Below, one piece after another: positions 57,944-64,000 of a DNA stretch of 64,000 nucleotides. Below the pieces are notes generated by a model. It searched no databases and was not told the DNA's origin. It saw only the letters and a list, made by a program, of their open reading frames with translations. The DNA lies in NCBI RefSeq assembly GCF_036867195.1, contig NZ_JBAJII010000001.1:1674001-1738000 (forward strand). The letters run 5' to 3'. This DNA is from Arthrobacter sp. Soc17.1.1.1 (GTDB lineage: Bacteria; Actinomycetota; Actinomycetes; Actinomycetales; Micrococcaceae). The translations under genes and the position numbers were made by a program. Within the stretch, counting starts at the first letter, position 1; every line of letters begins with the position of its first letter.

Positions 57944-60052
57944 ATGGTCTCTCTTCTCACTCGATCGCGCTCCAAATCGGCGCGCCCGAAAGCCAAAAAG
58001 TCAGGAAGCGCGCTGCGACCGGACATTCAGGGCCTCCGCGCTCTCGCTGTCGTCGCAGTGATCCTTGACCACCTCTTGGGCTGGCCCAGCGGCGGCTTCG
58101 TCGGTGTGGACATCTTCTTTGTCCTCTCCGGCTTCCTGATCACAGGGCTTCTTCTACGGGAGCAGGAGCGCACAGGAAGAATCTCGTTCTCAGGCTTCTA
58201 CCGGCGTCGCATCAAGCGCATCCTGCCAGCCGCCGTGCTGGTCCTCGTTCTCACTGTCGCCGCCGCCTTCCTGGCATTCAACGACGCTCGAGCGAAAAGC
58301 ACCTTGGTCGACTCGGTGTGGGCGTTGCTGTTCGGCGCTAACTGGCGTCAAGCCATTGTCGGCACTGATTACTTCGCGGCGGGCGGTCCAGAGTCACCCG
58401 TCCAGCACTATTGGTCACTCGCAGTCGAAGAGCAGTTCTACATCATCTGGCCGTGGCTCATGGTTGCGCTCTTCTTCATTGCCGCACGCGGATTCGGGTA
58501 CCGGGACAGGCCCCGACTCATCGCAGGTTTCGCGATGCTGGCAATAACAGTCGCGTCATTCGCCTGGTCGGTCTTCGAGACAAGCACCTCACCGACAACC
58601 GCTTACTTTTCCACCTTCTCCAGGGCGTGGGAACTTGGCGTAGGCGCCCTCCTTGCCTGCGCCTCCACCATGATGGTGCGCCTATCTGCCACACTTCGTC
58701 CCTACCTCGCCTGGGCAGGGCTGGCTGGCATCGCTGTCTCCCTCTTCACCATCACAGCTGAGACAGCATTCCCCGGGCCCTCTGCGGCACTTCCTGTCCT
58801 TTCAACCGCGCTTGTCATCGCGGCAGGCACCGGTACCGCCACGCATAGAGGACTAGCACCGCTCACCAATAGCGTCAGCGGATACATCGGAGACATCTCC
58901 TACTCCCTCTACCTCTGGCACTTCCCAGTTATCGTCATCGGCGTCACGCTCTTTGGAGACGGGCCAGCTCAAATCGCGCTCATCGCCCTGACCTTCACTG
59001 CGGGCGCCATCTACGCCTACCACTTGATTGAAGATCCCATTCGGAAATCGGACTGGCTGAACGGCTCCAATGGCAAGGGCGGTTCGAGCAATGGGCTCTT
59101 CAGGCCAGCGTCGCACGCCTACAAGATGACCGCACTCAGCCTCCTCCTTGCGATAGCCGCGGTGTGTGTCACTATCGCGCTGATTCCTGTGCGTGCTCCC
59201 GTGGCTACGGCAGTACCCGCCCCAAGCATGAGCAGCACTGCAGAGGCCGTGCCATCCACAACACCTCAACTGGAAGATCTCCAAGCCAAGATGGCGTCCG
59301 CTCTCGCGGCGCCGGAATGGCCGCAAAGCTTGCTGCCCGCTCTCGATGAAGCCTTGGTTAGCCCGCAGGCGCCGGCGGACGTTATGCCCTGCGGTGAGGG
59401 GGTAGTGGATGAGAGCACGTGTACATGGGGGGATGATCAGGCTGAGCGCACGGCAATGACCATTGGCAATTCCATCAGCATGACTTACGTTGAGGCGCTT
59501 CGTTCTGCGATGGGAACAGACAGCGGATGGAAACTGATGAGCTACGGAATGTTCGGATGCCCGATCGCGGATTCTGCGGCGGTGCCGGTTGATTGGGCGG
59601 AGGGGTGCAGCGAGAGATTGGATGCGACCGTCGAGGCCATCAACCGCATTGAGCCTGACGTCGTTTTTGTCTCAGGGGTTGATTCTGCAGAATCCGTCAA
59701 GGTTCAACTGGGTAAGGTAACCGTTCCCACGAAGTTTGTTTTCCTGCCTGGCCCCCCGGGCGACAACGACTTGACCGATTGCTACACCCGGCTGAGCAGC
59801 CCTGCAGATTGCATGGGCGAGCTGCAATCAGACTTCGGTCAGACAGAGCGGAATCTGGCAGCGGATCTCAACGGAACCTTCGTCGACTCCAGCGACTGGT
59901 TCTGCTATCAAGGCAACTGCCCGGCCTACGTCGAAGGCACCGTCATGAAAATGGACAACCGGCACATGACGCCGCAGTACGCCAACTACATCGGCCCCGT
60001 AATCCGAGAGCATCTAGATGGGCTGGGCATTCTGCAGCCACTCGGCACCTAA
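57944..60052 (+). CDS. OafA-like membrane O-acyltransferase with SGNH domain
   Basis: A 702-residue protein. Residues of about 30-385 form an acyltransferase-3 domain of 10-11 helices, with the hallmark LRALAVVAVILDHL and GGFVGVDIFFVLSGFLITG, FYRRRIKRILPA and HYWSLAVEEQFYIIWP. After one more helix an extracytoplasmic SGNH-like domain follows, with TIGNSISMTYVE in place of GDS and the D-x-x-H motif DNRHMTPQYAN. Such proteins acetylate surface sugars and phages use them to alter receptors. ATG 57944 behind GGGGAA is preferred to ATG 57896. A perfect 18-bp hairpin follows. Confidence 0.88.
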   Translation: MVSLLTRSRSKSARPKAKKSGSALRPDIQGLRALAVVAVILDHLLGWPSGGFVGVDIFFVLSGFLITGLLLREQERTGRISFSGFYRRRIKRILPAAVLVLVLTVAAAFLAFNDARAKSTLVDSVWALLFGANWRQAIVGTDYFAAGGPESPVQHYWSLAVEEQFYIIWPWLMVALFFIAARGFGYRDRPRLIAGFAMLAITVASFAWSVFETSTSPTTAYFSTFSRAWELGVGALLACASTMMVRLSATLRPYLAWAGLAGIAVSLFTITAETAFPGPSAALPVLSTALVIAAGTGTATHRGLAPLTNSVSGYIGDISYSLYLWHFPVIVIGVTLFGDGPAQIALIALTFTAGAIYAYHLIEDPIRKSDWLNGSNGKGGSSNGLFRPASHAYKMTALSLLLAIAAVCVTIALIPVRAPVATAVPAPSMSSTAEAVPSTTPQLEDLQAKMASALAAPEWPQSLLPALDEALVSPQAPADVMPCGEGVVDESTCTWGDDQAERTAMTIGNSISMTYVEALRSAMGTDSGWKLMSYGMFGCPIADSAAVPVDWAEGCSERLDATVEAINRIEPDVVFVSGVDSAESVKVQLGKVTVPTKFVFLPGPPGDNDLTDCYTRLSSPADCMGELQSDFGQTERNLAADLNGTFVDSSDWFCYQGNCPAYVEGTVMKMDNRHMTPQYANYIGPVIREHLDGLGILQPLGT

Positions 60053-60077
60053 CCTAGGCGACATTCCCTTGCTCATG

Positions 60078-60119
60078 CACGAAGCAGCCCCAGCCTTCGA
60101 AGGCTGGGGCTGCTTCGTG
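60078..60119. terminator. Long perfect inverted repeat after the acyltransferase
   Basis: An 18-bp perfect stem (60078-60095 with 60102-60119) around TTCGAA, which is itself palindromic. It lies 25 bases after the acyltransferase stop. Probably a terminator; no T run follows. Confidence 0.8.
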
Positions 60120-60160
60120 TATGACTCCAATGGTGAAAGAGATCGAGGCTTACATTGCTC

Positions 60161-60166
60161 TAGTAT
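60161..60166 (+). promoter_or_regulatory. Probable -10 box (TAGTAT) of the small lipoprotein gene
   Basis: TAGTAT ends 7 bases before ATG 60174, with no ribosome site, so the mRNA is probably leaderless and independent of the phage late genes. Confidence 0.5.
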
Positions 60167-60173
60167 TACCGCC

Positions 60174-60557
60174 ATGGGGAAACTTTCAGCTCTCGCCGTG
60201 ATCACTGCTGCCGCCCTGGGGCTGGTTGGCTGTAATGCCAGCGCATCCACTTCGCTGAGCCCGGCCTGTGAGCAGTTCGTTGAAGCACACTCGGGGTATG
60301 AAGCATCCGAGACGGCAGATCGATCTGCCGAAGTTGCGGCACTTAGAACCCTGTGGGACGAGACCATTGCCGCAGCCGAGGCATCCGAGGGAGACACAGC
60401 TGCCGCCCTCGAAAGGGCAGCAGCGGCAATAACGTCGGCTGCCATCCGCGAAGGCGAAGATGCTCACCTCGAGGAATCGCTCAGCAACGCTGAAGATGTG
60501 TGCTCAGCTCATATAGAGGAGACCGCCCCAGCAGTCCAGGCGGCACCGTCTGAGTAG
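60174..60557 (+). CDS. Small putative lipoprotein (prophage cargo)
   Basis: A 127-residue predicted lipoprotein with a signal ending in the lipobox LVGC, giving lipidated Cys20. The mature part is short, acidic and helical (ETADRSAEVAALRTLWDETIAAAEASEG) with two further cysteines (SPACEQF, DVCSAHI) that could form a disulfide. No family is recognised. Small lipoproteins in prophages sometimes block superinfection by related phages; that role is only a suggestion here. Its 3' end overlaps the tail-spike gene on the other strand by 49 bases. Confidence 0.68.
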   Translation: MGKLSALAVITAAALGLVGCNASASTSLSPACEQFVEAHSGYEASETADRSAEVAALRTLWDETIAAAEASEGDTAAALERAAAAITSAAIREGEDAHLEESLSNAEDVCSAHIEETAPAVQAAPSE

Positions 60558-62389
60558 GCCTGCTTGTTGAGGGTGGTGTCGTAGTAGGTACCGCCCACGC
60601 CCGCAACAGCAGGCGTTAGGCGCTGCGCCGTCGTCATGTTGCCACCATTGACACGACTTCCCACGCCGACCGCCGTACCACCCGTGAATAGCGGGACGTT
60701 CGGGGTTCCACCGGTCAGGTGGTTCGGGCCGATGATGAGCCCGGCCATGGTGCCGTTGAACGCAATAACCGCGGAGCGAGTGAACCCATCGAAAGAGTTC
60801 GTCGCGATCGTCCCGCTGCTGCATGCGTCGAGGTTGACTCCATCCTGAGAGGTTCCCTGCCCAGCGACCATGTTGCCGGTCATGAGGAAGTTCGTGACCG
60901 ACTGAAGGATGATCGGCTGGTACGGGCCACGTAGTGAGTTCCCACCGAAAACGATGTGGTCTGTGGATGAGGCATGGACGGCGAACCCGTTCGGCGCCCA
61001 CCCCTGGAACGAATTCGCGCTAACCGTGGCGTATTTCGTGTTGGTCGAGATGGAGAGGCACCGCGCCGTTACTCCTGCGCCGTCGACCGTGTTGGCGGTG
61101 ATCGAGGCGTTCAGGGCGCCGACAACCTCTAGGCCGAATGCCGACGCCCCGATGATCGAGTTGCCGCTCACAGAGGCGTTGTCCGACTTGTCGACGCTGA
61201 TACCCATGCGCCCGCCGACTGTCGTGTTGTTGCTTACTGTGGCGTTGTGAGCTTTCCCGAAAATCTCGATGCAAAGCCCTGAAGTGTTACCCGCTGGGAG
61301 TGAGACGTGATTACCGGTGACGCGGATGTAGTTAGCCGTCGCCGGGGTCTCGCCCTTGATCCGAATGCCATAAGGCCCGATGGCCGTATTGGTGATCGTG
61401 TTGTTGGTTACGCTGATGTTCGAGATTGAGCCCGAGGCGGTCGCGGTGACGCCGATGCCTGCGTCGCCGGATTCGGAGATGCGGCAATCGTTGACGCTCG
61501 CGTTGCTTCGGACGACGTTGATAGCGACACCCCGGGCGTTGTTGATGACCGCCCGGTCCACGACTGCACGCTCTCCGTTGACCAGGATGCCGCCCGAGCC
61601 GTTGGTCTGGTTCGCCTTATTGCCCTCGATGACCGGCCCGGTGAGGGTCACGTCTGGCGCTGAGATCTGGATAGCGTCGGCGTTCGACCCGTCAGCGATC
61701 TTTAGCAGCGACCCGGCGGCGAAAATCCATTGCTGCCCCGCGACGTTCGCGAGGAGGGTCGTGACTGTGTAAGTGCGCGGAGGGAAGTAGACGGTACCGC
61801 CCACGCCCGCCGCGTTCCGCGCCGCATGGACCGAGGCAGCGTCGGAGCCGGCGACAACGATTGCCGGCACGAACATGGCACTTAGTGCAGCGCGGGACGG
61901 GCTAGCCGGGTCCTGCAGCTCGCCGGCGACAGCGGCTCTGGTCGTTGCGACGTTCGCGCCGTCCTTGCCCGGCTCGCCCTTGAACGCTCCGGTTGCTGCA
62001 ACGGCTTCGACTTCGGCGGTGACGCGCTCCGGCACTTCCGCAGCCAGCTGCTGCGCGGCGTCGCGAGCTTCCTCTACGAGCTTGCGGGCGTGATCGAAGG
62101 AGTTGCGGCGCCACACGAAGGCATCGGGGCCGCTGCCGGAGACCCAGTCGTGGGAAAACGCCCCGGCTGGGTCTTGAACATAGACGTCCGGGACGGCGCC
62201 CAGCGAGGAACTCTGGACGGATACGGAGGTCACGCCGTAGAGGCTCTTGATCGGGAGCGGGTTCGAGCGGTCGCCGACGGCGAAGACCTGGAACCGTGCG
62301 TTGGGGGCGATGACGGCGGCTGTGGTGCCGGCCTGTCCCTGGTCAGCGGCGGTGCCGGCGACGACGCCTTCGTAGTAGATATCTGACAT
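60509..62389 (-). CDS. Phage tail spike / beta-helix protein
   Basis: A 626-residue structural protein. The N-terminal 130 residues are a probable virion-attachment region with a coiled coil (FDHARKLVEEARDAAQQLA). A short collagen-like GEPGKDGAN lies at about 140, then GGTVYFPPRTYTVT introduces a right-handed parallel beta-helix (about 190-560) with NosD/pectate-lyase-type repeats such as ISVTNNTITNTAIG and HNATVSNNTTVGG. It probably binds or degrades the host surface polymer. AGGAGG precedes the ATG. Last gene of the leftward late module. Confidence 0.88.
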   Translation of the reverse strand: MSDIYYEGVVAGTAADQGQAGTTAAVIAPNARFQVFAVGDRSNPLPIKSLYGVTSVSVQSSSLGAVPDVYVQDPAGAFSHDWVSGSGPDAFVWRRNSFDHARKLVEEARDAAQQLAAEVPERVTAEVEAVAATGAFKGEPGKDGANVATTRAAVAGELQDPASPSRAALSAMFVPAIVVAGSDAASVHAARNAAGVGGTVYFPPRTYTVTTLLANVAGQQWIFAAGSLLKIADGSNADAIQISAPDVTLTGPVIEGNKANQTNGSGGILVNGERAVVDRAVINNARGVAINVVRSNASVNDCRISESGDAGIGVTATASGSISNISVTNNTITNTAIGPYGIRIKGETPATANYIRVTGNHVSLPAGNTSGLCIEIFGKAHNATVSNNTTVGGRMGISVDKSDNASVSGNSIIGASAFGLEVVGALNASITANTVDGAGVTARCLSISTNTKYATVSANSFQGWAPNGFAVHASSTDHIVFGGNSLRGPYQPIILQSVTNFLMTGNMVAGQGTSQDGVNLDACSSGTIATNSFDGFTRSAVIAFNGTMAGLIIGPNHLTGGTPNVPLFTGGTAVGVGSRVNGGNMTTAQRLTPAVAGVGGTYYDTTLNKQAYSDGAAWTAGAVSSI

Positions 62390-62457
62390 GCGGTCCTCCT
62401 AGTGGGGTGGTGGGCGTAGCGAGAAGACCCCACTAGGAGGCCTGCTGTTCGGCAGAG

Positions 62458-62775
62458 TCAGAGGAGCTCGTGGCGTCCGGGCGGGTTCCCGTCGGGGGAC
62501 AGGAACGACAGGTGCGCACGCGTCCACTCGACGACGCCGGGCACTGCGAGGATCCGGGTGACCAGAGCGGTCAGGGCGATGGCCGCGAGGAGGATGCCGT
62601 TGAGCACCACGAACAGCCACTCGGGGATGATCGGGGTGTTCTCGGTCAGCCAGTCCGCGCAGACCGCGAGGATGCCGTTGAGCAGGGGGAGGAGGCCGAG
62701 GGCGGCGGCCACGGCCGTCCTGAGGGTGGCCCGCCCGGGGTGCGCTACCTGGGTTGTCGTGGTGGGCGTGCTCAT
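62458..62775 (-). CDS. Holin-like membrane protein
   Basis: A 105-residue protein with two transmembrane helices (about 22-42 and 53-75: LGLLPLLNGILAVCADWL and WLFVVLNGILLAAIALTAL) and a short charged C-terminus, the layout of a class II holin. It lies next to the endolysin gene, which supports a role in timed membrane opening for lysis. AAGGAG precedes the ATG. Its start overlaps the preceding gene by 4 bases. Confidence 0.75.
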   Translation of the reverse strand: MSTPTTTTQVAHPGRATLRTAVAAALGLLPLLNGILAVCADWLTENTPIIPEWLFVVLNGILLAAIALTALVTRILAVPGVVEWTRAHLSFLSPDGNPPGRHELL

Positions 62776-63203
62776 CGGGTCTCCTTGGGTGCGGCGTCGA
62801 TGGTGGACTGAGGGACGATGCGCAGCGGGATGTCGGCTGCGTCAACGAGCTGAAACTCGTCGAAAGTCACGGGGCGCAGCGTGCCGGTGGCGACGTCGAG
62901 CGCGTACACCGAAGGGTTGCCCTCGGCCTTGACGTAGTAGGACGGCGCGACGTCAGCGACCGCCTGACGGATGGAGGCGTCGACCTGCGCGGCAGTCTGG
63001 TTACCCGCGAGTGCTTTCACTGCGGCCGTGAGTCCGGAGATCTGTTGGAGGACGATGTTGATGTCGCCCTGGGAGGCGAGCTGACCGGCCGCGGGGGCCA
63101 TGTTGATCCTGCCCGCGATGGTCTTGACGCTGGTCTGTTCGCTGATCAGGTGGCGGAGGTTCTTCTCGAAGTCCTCGCGGCCGTTGTAATACGGGTCTGC
63201 CAT
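62772..63203 (-). CDS. Hypothetical phage protein (lysis/tail module)
   Basis: A 143-residue soluble protein with a helical N-terminal part (MADPYYNGREDFEKNLRHLI, a recurrent opening among Arthrobacter-phage-type proteins as far as I can recall) and a beta-rich C-terminal part with PSYYVKAEGNPSVYALD. No enzyme motif. It sits between endolysin and holin in a tightly packed operon and could be a small tail or lysis-associated protein. AGGAG lies 10 bases before ATG. Confidence 0.65.
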   Translation of the reverse strand: MADPYYNGREDFEKNLRHLISEQTSVKTIAGRINMAPAAGQLASQGDINIVLQQISGLTAAVKALAGNQTAAQVDASIRQAVADVAPSYYVKAEGNPSVYALDVATGTLRPVTFDEFQLVDAADIPLRIVPQSTIDAAPKETR

Positions 63204-63215
63204 AGTTCTGCGCTC

Positions 63216-63827
63216 CTATCGTGAGCCGATGAGCTCGAGCATGAAGGGGTCGTCCGTCGGGGAGCTTGGCGCTCCGATCGAACCGGCCCCGATGGGGATG
63301 ACGTACGGGGTGGAGAAGTACGCGAGGGGATCCTTGCGGCTGTACATCCCGTCGCTGTAGTCGATGGGGAAGGTGACCAGCGAGAAGTGCACGTGCGGAC
63401 CGCCGGAGCGCCCGGAGTTTCCGGAGAGGCCCATCACCGTGCCAGCGGCGAACCACTGGCCAACCAGGGCGTCGAGCCACGACTCGTCCTTGTGGGCGTA
63501 GTAGGTGCCGGTCCCGTCGCCGTGGTCGAAGCACGAGATGACGCCGGATGCCCACTTCGCAGCCGGGTCGGTGCTGAACCCGTACTTGATCGCCACCCAA
63601 TCCGGCATGTTCCTGCCATCACCCGCGAAGTCGAGCTTGCCGCCGCCGGCGAGCGCGACGGGGGTGCGCATCGGGCAGGGGATGTCGATGCCGTCGTGTC
63701 CGTGGGGCTGGTAGTTGCCGTACTCGATGATGGTTGGATGCCACGACGGTAGGAACGCGGTGGGGTTCACGCCGTAGAGCTGGGACGTGCCTAGGCGTGG
63801 GTCGGTGGGCCAGACGGTGAGGGGCAT
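63216..63827 (-). CDS. M23 family peptidase, probable phage endolysin
   Basis: A 203-residue protein with the LytM/M23 zinc site: His44 and Asp48 in HGHDGID and the HxH pair His145/His147 in GGPHVHFSL. Such enzymes cut peptidoglycan cross-bridges. There is no signal peptide, so release would depend on the neighbouring holin. The gene has one catalytic domain and no obvious wall-binding module. Its ATG overlaps the stop of the upstream gene by one base. Confidence 0.9.
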   Translation of the reverse strand: MPLTVWPTDPRLGTSQLYGVNPTAFLPSWHPTIIEYGNYQPHGHDGIDIPCPMRTPVALAGGGKLDFAGDGRNMPDWVAIKYGFSTDPAAKWASGVISCFDHGDGTGTYYAHKDESWLDALVGQWFAAGTVMGLSGNSGRSGGPHVHFSLVTFPIDYSDGMYSRKDPLAYFSTPYVIPIGAGSIGAPSSPTDDPFMLELIGSR

Positions 63828-64000
63828 CAGGGGCCTCCGAGGATGGTGGGGGTGGGGATCATCGCGGCCTGGCAGGGGCCGCCGCCATTGAGGACCTGGC
63901 CGTCGCTGAGGGTGATCTGCCAGTAGGAGTCAGCGCCGATTCCGATGCAGTCGACGTCGGTGATGCTGGCGCCTTGCGCGCCGGGGGTGCCGGGTTCGCC
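63827..64000 (-). CDS. Phage tail protein, C-terminal fragment with collagen-like stretch
   Basis: An open frame enters from the right window edge and ends with TGA at 63827-63829, giving 57 residues. It begins with a collagen-like GEPGTPGAQGAS and continues IGADSYWQITLSDGQVLNG with a Cys pair. This is the usual ending of phage tail fibres and baseplate-associated proteins. The 5' part is outside the window. It overlaps the M23 start (TGATG). Confidence 0.7.
   Translation of the reverse strand, partial: GEPGTPGAQGASITDVDCIGIGADSYWQITLSDGQVLNGGGPCQAAMIPTPTILGGP

Larger units (their letters stand above)
53110..64000. mobile_element. Prophage or phage-derived element at tRNA-Leu (left end)
   Basis: The element begins at the 3' end of tRNA-Leu with an integrase and an excisionase-type gene, continues with accessory genes, and then shows a leftward late module of tail, endolysin and holin-like genes. 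Codon use and base composition between about 53.2 and 60.5 kb are visibly less GC-rich than the flanking core genes, in line with recent gain. The right end and its attR copy lie beyond base 64000, so length and completeness cannot be judged. Confidence 0.9.

Overview
The window is a high-GC stretch of a Gram-positive actinobacterial chromosome, most likely Arthrobacter or a close Micrococcaceae relative. This rests on the gene order (murT-gatD, yebC-ruvCAB-yajC-secDF-rel, hisI-trpE-trpCBA-lgt-gltBD-pyk-pdtaR), the strong G/C bias at third codon positions, frequent GTG starts, a LexA box of the actinobacterial type and many TANNNT -10 boxes. No rRNA, insertion sequence or CRISPR array is visible.

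Positions 1 to about 24.6 kb hold housekeeping genes. They are the 3' end of pdxS, a dcp peptidase with a GNAT partner, a secreted alpha/beta hydrolase, a kinase-acetyltransferase fusion, a DUF1990 protein, a lipoprotein, a VOC protein, an MFS carrier, and the murT-gatD pair that amidates lipid II. They continue with pdxT, yebC, the Holliday-junction genes ruvC and ruvAB with a LexA operator in front of ruvA, the Sec accessory genes yajC-secD-secF, the (p)ppGpp enzyme Rel, an AbiEi-like protein and a DUF349 protein. From 24.9 to 36.5 kb come hisS, an APC permease, aspS, an FMN-riboswitch riboflavin operon (ribM-ribD-ribE-ribB-ribH, with no ribA domain) and hisE-hisG-hisF. From 36.5 to 52.9 kb come hisI, the trp genes with two extra small membrane proteins, lgt, gltB-gltD, pyk and the ANTAR regulator pdtaR.

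At 53.0 kb a tRNA-Leu(CAA) gene is followed directly by a tyrosine integrase. From here to the end of the window is a prophage or phage-derived element whose far end lies outside. Its early part carries the integrase, a small excisionase-type HTH gene and a hypothetical gene. The middle carries rightward accessory genes that look like lysogenic-conversion cargo: a secreted HNH nuclease with five tandem repeats and an excalibur domain, a degenerate HNH-like protein, a membrane acyltransferase with an SGNH domain, and a small lipoprotein. The last part is a leftward late module: collagen-like tail protein, M23 endolysin, a hypothetical protein, a holin-like protein and a beta-helix tail spike.

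Most housekeeping genes sit in tightly coupled operons with 1 to 8 base overlaps. Seven genes have a -10-like hexamer 6 to 8 bases before the start codon and no leader, which suggests leaderless mRNAs. Many long open frames antisense to these genes are by-products of GC-rich codon use and are left out.
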